This document shows positions 7,578 through 16,251 of a stretch of 64,000 nucleotides of DNA, piece by piece. The position numbers were made by a program, and so were the translations under genes. The DNA is from an uncultured Prevotellaceae bacterium (lineage in GTDB: Bacteria; Bacteroidota; Bacteroidia; Bacteroidales; Muribaculaceae), in the NCBI GenBank assembly GCA_900318345.1, contig ONKD01000008.1, positions 62,001 through 126,000 of the forward strand, read 5' to 3'. The notes beneath the pieces were generated by a model, which was not told the DNA's origin, ran no database searches, and saw nothing but the letters and a program-made list of their open reading frames with translations. Position 1 is the first letter of the stretch; each line of letters starts with the position of its first letter.

Positions 7578-10325
7578 CTAATCCTGCGGGATGCGTACAG
7601 CGCGAACAGTATTCCCGACATTCCGACCGACGCCGTAAGTATAGTACATGCCAAAGTCAATCCCGTTGGCAAACAGATAGTTGGCACAGACAGGGTACCC
7701 AGTGCTGACTGTGCGCGTCCAATAGCAGCTATAATATGAGTTCACAATGGGAGACGAATCTCTTGAGCGGTAATCAGCGCCAGGCAAGAACATGGTATTG
7801 CCATTAGGACCAATAAACAACCAACCGTTCAAGCCATTCATCGACGACCTCTGTAAAGTGCATTGAGTGACAAGTTCTTCAATCTGAAGTCGTGACGGCA
7901 TTTGCCACGCCGGGCCCCAGTTCACATATGCGGCATCATCCTCAAGATCCAGCTCTGTCTTGTTGTCAACAGTACCATATGTGCTATACGTGCAGTACTT
8001 CGTCAGTGTGTCACTGCTGCCATTGCACCACTTGTAGGTGTTCCAGTCATAATAATCTTTGGGCTCAGTCTCACCCCAGGCGAAGTAGTCACCATATTCC
8101 TCGGGGCTGCTGGCGCCGATGTTGCACGTCGCCCACAGCGTGCCGCTGGGCAGACCCAGGTCAACCCACTCGTGCTCATCGGGTGAAGGGCCTCCACCGC
8201 CCATGATGATGTGAAGAATGGCGTTGAGGTCGGCGATGTTAATCTCGCCATCATCGTTCACATCGGCAGCATGGAAATCACCGTTTCCACCCAGGATGAT
8301 ATCGACGACGGCATTCACGTCGGCGATATTCACCTCGCCGTCATGGTTCACGTCGCCAGTCAAGCCCGTCTCAGGCTCCATCTCCACAATCTGCCCGAAA
8401 TAGGGATACCAACGACTGTCGGCTTGATAGGCATCAACCGTCCCCTGCGGCACATGAAGCGTGCGGTTGGAATAGTCACAGACTTCCCCATGATACAAAG
8501 CCAAACCAAATGCATATCCAGAGATTGAGACATCAGTAAAGTCTGTTAGGTAGGAATAAAAATCCGTCAAACCATAACAACCTGAAAACACTGCGTAGCC
8601 TATGGAAGTGAGAGAGTTGGGAATAGTCACACTCGTCAAGCCAGTACAGGAGATAAACGCCCAGTCGCCAATCGTTGTGACCGAGTTGGACATCGACAAA
8701 TACGTCATGCCACGACATCTCGAGAATGCATTATTACCTATAGAAGTGACAGAATTGGGGAATGCCATGCCCGTAAGGCCGCCACAGCCTTCAAATGCTC
8801 TTATTCCGATGGAGGTGACAGAGTTAGGAATGGTCAGAGTCGTTAGTGCGCTACAACCATTAAACGCCATTTCACCGATGGAAGTGACAGTGTTGGGGAT
8901 AATCGTATTCTGACAGCCAGTGATCAGTGTGTTACTTGCCTTCTCAATAATAGCATTACAATCGTCCCGGGAATCATACTTCGGATTATTATTTTCTACC
9001 GTTATGCTCACCAGAGCATCGCATGCCAAGAATGGATTCTTGCCAATAGTGATGACAGAACTGGGTATAGTCAAAGCGGTTAATCCGCCACATCTAGCAA
9101 ACGCCCCGTCGGCGATGGAAGTAACAGAGTTGGGAAAGGTCACGCTGGTCAGACTGACACAGTCTGAAAACGCATATCTACCGATGGACTTGACAGAATT
9201 GCCAATAGTCAGGCTCGTGAGACTGCTGCAATCACTGAAAGCACCATCGCCAATTGAGGTGACAGAGTTGGGAATAGTCACGCTGGTCAGACCGCTACAA
9301 CCATAAAACACACCGTACTTAATGGTGGTCATAGAACTGGGAATAGTCACGCTTGTGAGACCGCTACAACCACGAAACGCGCTCTCCCCGATGGAGGTGA
9401 CAGAGTTGGGAATGGTTACTGCAACAAGACCGCTACAACCATCAAACGCGCTCTCCCCGATGGAGGTGACAGAGTTGGGGATGGTTACGCCAGTCAGGCC
9501 GCTACAGCCCGAAAACGCATCATCACCGATAGAAGTAACAGAATTGGGGATCATTGTATTCTGACAGCCTAATATCAGCTTATTGCTTGCCGTTATGATG
9601 AGAGCATTACAATTGCCTCGGGAATCATACCTTGGGTTACCACCTTCTACCGTTATGCTCTCCAGAGCACTACAGCCTGCAAGTGCTCTCGCTCCAATGA
9701 CGGCAATTGATTTGGGGATGGTGACGCTCGTCATACCGCTACATTTATAAAACATTCCCTCAGGAATGTCAGTGACGGAATTGGAAATAGTCACGCCAGT
9801 CAGACCGCAACAGAAAGCAAAAGCATAGCTTCCGATCGTGGTGACAGAATTGGGGAGGACAACGTTCTTCAGACTATCACATGCATAAAATGCTTTGGAG
9901 CCTATGGTTATGACCTTGTTACCAATAGTCAAGTCCGACAAACCTGTGCAGTCCATAAATGCCAGATCACCTATAGAGGTAACGGAACTGCCGATTGTCG
10001 CACTCATCAGAGCACTACAGCCTGCAAACGCAGAAGGGCCGATGGTTACAACCTCGTTGCCAATAGTCACGCTCGTCAGACTTTTACACCCAAAAAACGC
10101 CGAGCCGCTGATGGCAGTGACCGTATAGGTCACACCATCATAAGTGACAGTCTCAGGAATTGCGACATCACCTGAATAACTTTCGTAACCGTTTCCCTTG
10201 GTCACGCTGGCTTCGTTGCCGTTGATGTTGTAGTAGATGCCGTCTACCATAAAGTCAAAGGCGGCTGCACTGGCCGGCAACAGCAATGCCAACAGCAAAA
10301 GTGTTGTTTTGATTAAGCTTTTCAT
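7578..10325 (-). CDS. BspA-like leucine-rich-repeat surface protein with dockerin pair and FISUMP-type C-terminus
   Basis: A 915-residue secreted protein. Residues 1-22 are a signal peptide (MKSLIKTTLLLLALLLPASA). Residues about 30-615 are tandem 23-residue leucine-rich repeats of the BspA/Treponema type (GCSGLTSVTIPNSVTSIGD), about two dozen in all. Residues about 656-707 hold two dockerin-type calcium loops (DVNHDGEVNIADVN and DVNDDGEINIADLN). From about 718 the protein continues as a Fibrobacter succinogenes major paralogous-type domain (WVDLGLPSGTLWATCN, GDYFAWGET) to the end. BspA proteins commonly bind host or bacterial surfaces; here that is inferred. No T9SS sorting domain is evident. 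It appears monocistronic with its own promoters. Confidence 0.85.
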   Translation of the reverse strand: MKSLIKTTLLLLALLLPASAAAFDFMVDGIYYNINGNEASVTKGNGYESYSGDVAIPETVTYDGVTYTVTAISGSAFFGCKSLTSVTIGNEVVTIGPSAFAGCSALMSATIGSSVTSIGDLAFMDCTGLSDLTIGNKVITIGSKAFYACDSLKNVVLPNSVTTIGSYAFAFCCGLTGVTISNSVTDIPEGMFYKCSGMTSVTIPKSIAVIGARALAGCSALESITVEGGNPRYDSRGNCNALIITASNKLILGCQNTMIPNSVTSIGDDAFSGCSGLTGVTIPNSVTSIGESAFDGCSGLVAVTIPNSVTSIGESAFRGCSGLTSVTIPSSMTTIKYGVFYGCSGLTSVTIPNSVTSIGDGAFSDCSSLTSLTIGNSVKSIGRYAFSDCVSLTSVTFPNSVTSIADGAFARCGGLTALTIPSSVITIGKNPFLACDALVSITVENNNPKYDSRDDCNAIIEKASNTLITGCQNTIIPNTVTSIGEMAFNGCSALTTLTIPNSVTSIGIRAFEGCGGLTGMAFPNSVTSIGNNAFSRCRGMTYLSMSNSVTTIGDWAFISCTGLTSVTIPNSLTSIGYAVFSGCYGLTDFYSYLTDFTDVSISGYAFGLALYHGEVCDYSNRTLHVPQGTVDAYQADSRWYPYFGQIVEMEPETGLTGDVNHDGEVNIADVNAVVDIILGGNGDFHAADVNDDGEINIADLNAILHIIMGGGGPSPDEHEWVDLGLPSGTLWATCNIGASSPEEYGDYFAWGETEPKDYYDWNTYKWCNGSSDTLTKYCTYSTYGTVDNKTELDLEDDAAYVNWGPAWQMPSRLQIEELVTQCTLQRSSMNGLNGWLFIGPNGNTMFLPGADYRSRDSSPIVNSYYSCYWTRTVSTGYPVCANYLFANGIDFGMYYTYGVGRNVGNTVRAVRIPQD
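8590..10130 (-). repeat. 69-bp coding repeats (leucine-rich repeats)
   Basis: The BspA-like gene consists here of about two dozen diverged 69-base units, each encoding one 23-residue leucine-rich repeat. Short identical DNA stretches recur across units (for example GAGGTGACAGAGTTGGG, exact at 9397 and 9463), which gives material for copy-number change by recombination. Confidence 0.8.
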
Positions 10326-10363
10326 TTTCCTTTATAGTTTTCTATTGTTGTTAATATTTGCCG

Positions 10364-10371
10364 CAAAAATA
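10364..10371 (-). promoter_or_regulatory. Possible proximal -7 box of the BspA-like gene
   Basis: CAAAAATA reads TATTTTTG on the minus strand, 38 bases upstream of the BspA-like start. The -33 element is weak (TTGTT only). Confidence 0.45.
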
Positions 10372-10513
10372 TGTAAAATAATGCTGGTAAACAAGTATTT
10401 CAAAAGCATATTTCACATTATATTGTATTGGCGTTACGGTTTGAGATGTTCCGAGTTCGTCTGGAAGCCAAGGTTGCTGCGAGACTAGAGAACCAACAAA
10501 CAAATCGCGCTGA

Positions 10514-10521
10514 CAAAGATA
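10514..10521 (-). promoter_or_regulatory. Possible distal promoter of the BspA-like gene
   Basis: CAAAGATA gives TATCTTTG on the minus strand, with TTTG (10540-10543) 18 bases upstream as a -33 element. A transcript from here would have a leader of about 180 bases before the BspA-like start. No gene is seen between 10326 and 10690. Confidence 0.45.
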
Positions 10522-10692
10522 GTGGCAGAACACAGCCCCCAAAAGGGAAAATCAAATTATTTTGCCCAAAGCGCTGGATAATCCTGAAAATCGTCTAATT
10601 TTTTTACACTTCTCAAAAAAGTCTCCTAAAAACGCTAGAAATAACTGTGGCAATAATAGAATCTTGTCATTGACGGCCTGGATGGGGCGGGT

Positions 10693-10700
10693 TACCTTTG
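10693..10700 (+). promoter_or_regulatory. Promoter with no obvious gene (small ORF or small RNA)
   Basis: TACCTTTG matches the -7 box exactly, with TTGAC at 10670-10674 and a spacing of 20 bases from its TTG. It drives the plus strand into the spacer between the BspA-like gene and cdd, where no conventional gene follows. Confidence 0.5.
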
Positions 10701-10708
10701 TGTCGGGA

Positions 10709-10813
10709 ATGGGGGCGGAATTGCTTTTAGGATTTGTTAACAAACGCGCACGCCTATATGTCGTTTGTGGGCTGAATGGCCTAGTATTGATAATGAGGCG
10801 GTTAAGAAAATGA
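10709..10813 (+). CDS. Possible 34-residue basic hydrophobic peptide
   Basis: An ATG 8 bases after a good promoter box opens a 34-codon frame ending at the base of the hairpin at 10811. The peptide is hydrophobic with scattered Arg/Lys (MGAELLLGFV at the start, LIMRRLRK at the end). It has no recognised relatives known to me. Size, charge and position recall small membrane-active peptides, but an untranslated small RNA is equally possible: ACAAACG (10740-10746) can pair with CGTTTGT (10762-10768). Confidence 0.2.
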   Translation: MGAELLLGFVNKRARLYVVCGLNGLVLIMRRLRK

Positions 10814-10859
10814 ACCCGCAAACTCTCCGTTGCTTTTTAGCGGAAAGTGTGCGGGCTCG
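10811..10859 (-). terminator. Terminator hairpin after cdd
   Basis: AACCCGCA (10812-10819) pairs with TGCGGGCT near the right end, with a mostly paired inner part (CTCCGTTGC against GCGGAAAG). On the minus strand the stem is followed by TTCATTTTCTTAA. It lies just downstream of cdd. Confidence 0.6.
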
Positions 10860-10879
10860 ATGAGTCAACTTGATAAGGG

Positions 10880-11344
10880 TCAGAACTCGGTAAACGACAG
10901 GGGCATGGTGTCCTTGAAGCTGTCGAGGATGTAGATTTTCTCCTTGCCGGCGAGGATGAGCTCGATGGGATGGCCGTTTTTCTCAAACTCGAGGAAGGCT
11001 TGGCGGCACACGCCGCAGGGGGCCGTGGGCTCCTCGACAAACTCGCCTCGGGTGAAAGAAGTTATGGCGACGGTCTTGACGGGCACGCCCGGGAAATTGG
11101 CGCCAGCCGAGTAGAGCGCGGCTCGCTCGCCGCAGATGCCGGCAAAGGCCGCATTCTCCTGATTAGCACCGATAAACACCTCGCCGTTATCGAGCATCAA
11201 TGCGGCTCCAACCTTGAAGTTACTATATGGAGAATAGGAGTGTGAAGTGGCCTCGCGAGCAAGGTCAACTAATTTTTTTTGCTCCTCGGTGAGTTCATTA
11301 TAAGAATAAACCCTTACCTTTGTGGTGATTTTCTTTTCGGTCAT
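10880..11344 (-). CDS. cdd: Cytidine deaminase
   Basis: A 154-residue enzyme of pyrimidine salvage that converts cytidine and deoxycytidine to uridine and deoxyuridine. Zinc-site and catalytic motifs are present: CGERAALYSAGA (Cys and the proton-shuttling Glu) and PCGVCRQ. SHSYSPYSNFKVGAAL is the family's N-terminal block, and length fits the homotetrameric class. The start at 11344 (MTEKKITTKV) is favoured over an upstream ATG at 11407 because of a promoter box at 11374-11381 and because the extra residues have no family match. It is divergent from the glucosaminidase gene, and the first codons of the two are only about ten bases apart. Confidence 0.93.
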   Translation of the reverse strand: MTEKKITTKVRVYSYNELTEEQKKLVDLAREATSHSYSPYSNFKVGAALMLDNGEVFIGANQENAAFAGICGERAALYSAGANFPGVPVKTVAITSFTRGEFVEEPTAPCGVCRQAFLEFEKNGHPIELILAGKEKIYILDSFKDTMPLSFTEF

Positions 11345-11353
11345 AACGAAATT

Positions 11354-12079
11354 ATGAGTTTGAACTTTGAACGCAAAATTATAGATTTTTTCCCGAAAAA
11401 CAAGCAAATCTTACATTTTTGCTTGATTTTTATGGTGTTTTGTGCCTTTTCGGCCGCTTCTCAGTCTCGCCAAGAGCAATATTTGGATTACATTGAGCGC
11501 TACAAGCAGGTGGCGCTGGAGCAGGAACGCGAGTTTGGCGTTCCGGCGAGCATCACCCTGGCTCAGGGCATCCTGGAGAGCAGCGTGGGACAAAGCAAGA
11601 TGGCCCGCGAGGCGAACAACCACTTTGGCATCAAGGCCTATAACTGGCAGGGCGAGGTGTATGGCCAGGGTGGGGTGGGCTACCGCAAGTATGCCGAGCC
11701 CGAGGACTCTTATCTTGACCACACGCGTGTCCTGCTGGCCTCGCGCTACAGTGTGCTCTATGAGCTCGAGGTGACCGACTACCGCAGTTGGGCCCAGGGC
11801 TTGCGCGACTGCGGCTATGCCGAGGACGTCAATTATCCGTCAAAGCTCATCAACATCATTGAGCAATATGAATTGTATGCACTGAATGGCGGCAAACGCC
11901 TTGACGGGCGTCCCACTGAGCAGATCGAGGAGGAGAGCGAGAACACGGGCAGCTCGCGCTGGTATCACCGCAAGCGCCGTCACAGGCAAGAACAGCAACA
12001 GGAACAGAGCGTCGAGCATCAGGAGACGTTCACACCGTTGCAGCAGGGCCGTGTCGCAGCCAGCGCCGATAATGATTAG
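11354..12079 (+). CDS. Secreted glucosaminidase (GH73-type) domain protein
   Basis: A 241-residue protein expected to cleave the glycan strands of peptidoglycan. A hydrophobic export segment (ILHFCLIFMVFCAFSAASQS) ends near residue 36. The glucosaminidase domain follows: PASITLAQGILESSVGQSKM contains the likely catalytic Glu, then NNHFGIKA and YRKYAEPEDSYLDH. The last 45 residues are Gln/Arg/Glu-rich and low in complexity; no LysM repeat is seen. The start at 11354 gives a long positively charged n-region. The alternative ATG at 11432 would leave a signal peptide that is too short, though a near-consensus promoter box (CATTTTTG, 11414) lies between them. Confidence 0.85.
   Translation: MSLNFERKIIDFFPKNKQILHFCLIFMVFCAFSAASQSRQEQYLDYIERYKQVALEQEREFGVPASITLAQGILESSVGQSKMAREANNHFGIKAYNWQGEVYGQGGVGYRKYAEPEDSYLDHTRVLLASRYSVLYELEVTDYRSWAQGLRDCGYAEDVNYPSKLINIIEQYELYALNGGKRLDGRPTEQIEEESENTGSSRWYHRKRRHRQEQQQEQSVEHQETFTPLQQGRVAASADND
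11374..11381 (-). promoter_or_regulatory. -7 promoter box of cdd
   Basis: CAAAATTA is TAATTTTG on the minus strand, 29 bases upstream of the cdd start. It lies inside the first codons assigned to the divergent glucosaminidase gene. Confidence 0.5.
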
Positions 12080-12147
12080 GTTTTTAGTCGCTAGTCGGGA
12101 TTCAGTGAAAAACAATAATAATTCTTGTTTTTTCTCTCGGCTTGCAC

Positions 12148-12155
12148 TATCTTTG
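12148..12155 (+). promoter_or_regulatory. Promoter of kbl
   Basis: TATCTTTG, with TTG at 12125-12127 about 20 bases upstream. The start codon of kbl follows 54 bases after the box. Confidence 0.65.
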
Positions 12156-12209
12156 CAGGCAATATAGAATATACTATTAATGTCAAACCTTTTAATATAG
12201 TTTTTTATC

Positions 12210-13400
12210 ATGTTCGGAAAATTCCAAGAACACCTCCAGAAGGAGCTTGCCGACATCCAGGCTGCCGGTTTGTACAAGAATGAACGCATCATCACCACCC
12301 CGCAACGCGCCGACATCAAGGTGAAGCCCAACGACGAGGTGCTGAACTTCTGTGCCAACAACTATCTGGGTCTGAGCGACAACAGCCGCTTGATCAAGGC
12401 CGCTACCGAGACCATGTCCCACCACGGCTATGGTATGTCATCGGTTCGCTTCATCTGCGGTACCAGCGATATCCACAAGGAACTGGAGGCTGCCATCGCC
12501 GACTATTTCCACACCGAGGACGCTATCCTCTACGGCTCATGCTTTGACGCCAACGGCGGTTTGTTTGAGGCCCTGTTGACCGAGGAGGACGCCATCATCA
12601 GCGACTCGCTGAACCATGCCTCAATCATCGACGGCGTGCGCCTGTGCAAGGCAAAACGCTACCGCTATGCTAACGCCGACATGGGCGAGCTCGAGGAGTG
12701 CCTCAAGCAGGCCCAGGAGCAGCGCTTCCGCATCATCGCAACGGACGGCGTCTTCTCGATGGACGGCAATGTGGCTCCCATGGACAAGATCTGTGACCTG
12801 GCCGAGAAATATGACGCCATGGTCATGGTCGATGAGTCACACTCGGCAGGTGTCGTTGGCCCGACTGGCCACGGTGTAGCCGAGCAGTACAACATCTACG
12901 GCCGTATCGACGTCTTCACCGGCACGCTGGGCAAGGCCTTCGGCGGTGCTATGGGCGGTTTCACCACCGGTCGCAAGGAGATCATCGACATGCTGCGTCA
13001 GCGCTCACGTCCTTACCTGTTCAGCAACAGTATCGCTCCCGGCATCGTGGGTGCCAGCATCGAGATGTTCAAGATGCTCAAGGAGAGCAACGCCCTGCAC
13101 GACAAGTTGGTCGACAACGTGAACTACTTCCGTGACAAGATGATCGCTGCCGGCTTTGACATCAAGCCGACTCAGAGCGCTATCTGCGCCGTGATGCTCT
13201 ACGACGCCAAGTTGTCGCAGGACTTCGCTGCCGAACTGCAGAAGGAAGGCATCTACGTTACCGGTTTCTACTATCCCGTTGTGCCCAAGGGCCAGGCCCG
13301 CATCCGTGTGCAGGTATCGGCCGGTCACGAGCGTGAGCACCTCGACAAGTGCATCAACGCCTTCATCAAGATCGGCAAGCAGATGGGAATCATCAAGTAA
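12210..13400 (+). CDS. kbl: Glycine C-acetyltransferase (2-amino-3-ketobutyrate CoA ligase)
   Basis: A 396-residue PLP enzyme of the alpha-oxoamine synthase family, the usual size. It converts 2-amino-3-oxobutyrate plus CoA to glycine and acetyl-CoA in threonine breakdown. Diagnostic blocks are NFCANNYLGLSDN, GYGMSSVRFICGT, DESHSAGVVGPTGHG and GTLGKAFGGAMGG, the last carrying the PLP lysine. No threonine dehydrogenase gene is adjacent. The gene has its own promoter and a strong terminator at 13509, so it is probably transcribed alone. Confidence 0.95.
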   Translation: MFGKFQEHLQKELADIQAAGLYKNERIITTPQRADIKVKPNDEVLNFCANNYLGLSDNSRLIKAATETMSHHGYGMSSVRFICGTSDIHKELEAAIADYFHTEDAILYGSCFDANGGLFEALLTEEDAIISDSLNHASIIDGVRLCKAKRYRYANADMGELEECLKQAQEQRFRIIATDGVFSMDGNVAPMDKICDLAEKYDAMVMVDESHSAGVVGPTGHGVAEQYNIYGRIDVFTGTLGKAFGGAMGGFTTGRKEIIDMLRQRSRPYLFSNSIAPGIVGASIEMFKMLKESNALHDKLVDNVNYFRDKMIAAGFDIKPTQSAICAVMLYDAKLSQDFAAELQKEGIYVTGFYYPVVPKGQARIRVQVSAGHEREHLDKCINAFIKIGKQMGIIK

Positions 13401-13442
13401 GTTAGAAGTGAGGAGTTAGAAGTGAGGAGTTTGGAGTTGGCG
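13401..13442 (+). repeat. Short tandem repeat after kbl
   Basis: GTTAGAAGTGAGGA occurs twice in tandem (13401 and 13415), followed by GTTTGGAGTTGG. Its reverse complement resembles the CTCCTAA heptamers at 40531-40640. Confidence 0.7.
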
Positions 13443-13508
13443 GAGGCCAACTTGAAACTAAAGACAATACTAACAATCAGTTTAACACCCAGAGAAAAAA
13501 CCTCATGT

Positions 13509-13550
13509 TGACGGTCGCAGGTGCATTCACCCGCGACCGTCACTTTTTTT
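13509..13550 (+). terminator. Rho-independent terminator after kbl
   Basis: TGACGGTCGC (13509-13518) pairs perfectly with GCGACCGTCA (13533-13542) and is followed by C and seven T. Confidence 0.92.
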
Positions 13551-13606
13551 GCTGCCTCCCGACTATAGTCACTATAGATACTATCGTGGCTATATGGTTT
13601 CTTTCT

Positions 13607-16107
13607 CTACAGGCGGGATTTCTCGTCGTTGCCGGCGCCGGTGCCCTTGTACTTGCTGCGGGTGACGTTGAAGTTGTAGGTCACGGTCAGGCCGATGGTA
13701 CGGTCAAAGTTGTAGCAATCCTTGGTGATATTGGTGCCGATGCCATAGGTGGTCCATCGTTCCTGGCTCGTCTTGAAGATGTCGTCGGCATAGAGATTGA
13801 CCAGCAGCGCCTTGTTGAAGAAGGATTTGTTGATACGCGCCCCAACCGTCCAATAGTGCTTGACGCTCTGGAACTCGTCATCGGCATCACTTGCGACACG
13901 CACGCCCACCACTGCTGTCCAGGAATGGCCCAAGACAAAGGTGTTCCTCAGTTCAAACCGCCACAACGGCCTGTGATGGGTCAATCGTGAACCGTATTGC
14001 TCGGCATCAAAGAAGACCTTGTTGAAAGACAGCGTCAACGTGGGGCGATAGACACCGAAGCGCGGTGCAGCCACCAGCGAGGCAAACAAGCGCTGGGCAT
14101 CGCCATAGTTGCGGGTACACAGCAAGATATAGCGCTTGTCAGGCTCCAGCACAGGCACCCAACACATGGTGCTCTGGCTGTAGGTGTAGCGCACCTGCAG
14201 ACTCAGCCACGAGTAGATAGCCGACAACTCCAAGCGGTGGTTCAGCTGCGGTCGTAACAGCGGATTGCCGCCCTCGTAGGTGTAACGGTTATCGTACTGG
14301 ATGAAATTGCGCAGCTGGAAATAGCTGGGGCGGTTGATGCGGCGGCTATAATTCAGTTGCCAGTTCCACTTGTCTTTCTTCCAAGCGACGGAGGCGTTGG
14401 GGAACCAGTCATTATAGGTGCGGCTGGGTTCCTCTTCACGGATGCCTGACGAATAGTAGTCAGAGTTGATGTGCTCAAAGCGCAGTCCGGCGCCGAAGGT
14501 GAAATTGCCCAGGGTGAAGTCATACTCGGCAAAGCCCGCACTGTTGTTCTCGCGGATGCGCGTGTCGGATGACAAATGGGACTGATCGTCGTTGGAATAG
14601 GTGCCGTCGGTACGGGTAAAGGTCAACTCAGTGCCGATGCTGGCGGTACCTTTCCACAGGGGGTGACTCAGGATGAGTTTGGCGGCGGTCATCTGGTTAC
14701 ACTGGCGACTCTGGGTGAGCACATGGCGGTCATCAAGTTCATCGCTTAATTCAGTGCGTTCATCAGTATTGCGTTCATTGCGACGATACCACGTGCCGTT
14801 GAAGTCAATCGACAGCTGGTCCACCTTGCCCACATAATACATATTGACATCGTGCAACGGATTTTGTTTACGATTGACGAGGGCATCATGCCATACGCTG
14901 CCCTCAAGCACACCGTTGTTCCATATTTGTTGCTCACCGATAACACTGCCATTCTTGATATTGACCCCGCTCAAGGTATAAGAGGCACCCAGCGAATGGT
15001 TGTCGTTGATATCGTAATTGAAGCCTACTTGCTCATAATGCGACTTGCTGCGGAATTTGGTGTCGCCCGTCTGATCGACATGTACCGTGCCATCCTCCAA
15101 GAACAAGTCATTATTGATGTCATTATCCTCGCCCATCCATGCGCTGCGCCAGTAGCCCTCGGCAAACAGTTCCAGGCCGTGGGTGCGGTATTTCACGTTA
15201 ATGTCCTGATATCCGCCCCACTCGTGGTTGTTGCGCACGTTGGTAATGGTGCTGATACTAAAACCGTCGCCCTGAGGCTTGACCGTGTAGATGCGGATGA
15301 CCGACGACACATTCTTTTTGTATCGCGCACCTGGGCTCGTAATCACGTCGATAGACTTGATGTCGCCCGACTTGAGGCGCGACAACTCGGTATTGCTCTG
15401 AATCGGGCGGTTATTGATATAGATGAGCGGCGTGCCGCTGCCAAAGATGCTCACTTGGCCGTCGCCCTTGACATCGTGCCAGCAACGTTGGCCGTCATGC
15501 CACCAGTGGTCATCTGGTACTGGGGACGTTCGCCCTTGACGGTGACGCTGCCGAGGGCGTATTGGTCGGGCTGCATTTTGATGGTGCCCAGGTGAGGGGT
15601 TTTGCAGTGGCGATAGACGGGGCGGTAGCCCACGTAGGTGATGCGGGCGAGGACGCCGCTTTGGTTACAGGGGATGACAAACAGGCCGCTCTCGTTGGTC
15701 ACGCCGCCGGTGATGAGGGAGGAGTCGCGCGGCGAGAGCAGGGCGACGTTGGCGTAGGGCAACGGCTGGCCCGTCTCGTCGAGGACGGTGCCCTTGTAGC
15801 GCGTGGAGGCCTTCTGCGGGCACTCGACGGCAATTTCCTTGCCTTGCACAGTCATCTTGATGGGATAGAAGCCGATCAGTTGCTGGATGGCATCGGGCAC
15901 CGACATGTTCTTGACCGAAGTCGTCACCCTGAAGTCCTCCAACTCATTATACAGGAAACTGATGTTGTATTCCTTACCCCACTCGTTGAGCCACTTGAGC
16001 GCTTCGCTCATCGACACGTCATTGAACGTCCGCGTCACCCGCTGCCCAAAGACGGGAGAAAACAAAGATAGAACTGATAGAAAGAATAACGTATATAATC
16101 GATTCAT
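13607..16107 (-). pseudogene. STN-domain TonB-dependent outer-membrane receptor, frame-broken in the plug
   Basis: Two frames together make up one receptor. The 5' part (16107-15451) encodes a signal peptide, STN domain, carboxypeptidase-regulatory-like beta domain and TonB-box region. It runs to VTVKGERPQYQMTTGGMTANVAGTM and stops. The 3' part (15454-13607) resumes at SIFGSGTPLIYINNRPIQ and encodes the rest of the plug and a 14-stranded-type barrel. Read in the downstream frame, the bases before the junction give HDVKGDGQ, which fits the conserved plug. About 20 residues found in the intact neighbour (the stretch around ALTRIPGV) are missing, so a deletion not divisible by three is likely. 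The stop of the first part and a GTG opening the second overlap as GTGA. Probably inactive, unless the two halves are translated separately. Confidence 0.75.
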
Positions 16108-16165
16108 GCTTTTTTATCTGAGTTTTTATTATGGTGACAAATAGCGTTTGAGCAACACCCATCTT

Positions 16166-16197
16166 CCACCCTCTCGCTGTCGCTGGTGAGAGGGTGG
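16166..16197. other. Intergenic hairpin between the two receptor genes
   Basis: CCACCCTCTC (16166-16175) pairs perfectly with GAGAGGGTGG (16188-16197) around a 12-base loop. No T-run follows on the minus strand. It may weaken read-through from the intact receptor into the broken one. Confidence 0.6.
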
Positions 16198-16251
16198 ATT
16201 GCATTGGGTGATATGTTGAAGCTATTTCTTGCATTGAGTGTGGCGCGTGGC

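Noticed and set aside
8590-9560. Regularly spaced DNA repeats that might suggest a CRISPR array
   Set aside because: The repeats are 69-base coding units of the leucine-rich-repeat protein, in frame and diverged, without unique spacers.
10552-10821. 89-codon minus-strand open frame in the spacer before cdd
   Set aside because: It crosses the cdd terminator side and a plus-strand promoter, and shows no protein-like pattern.
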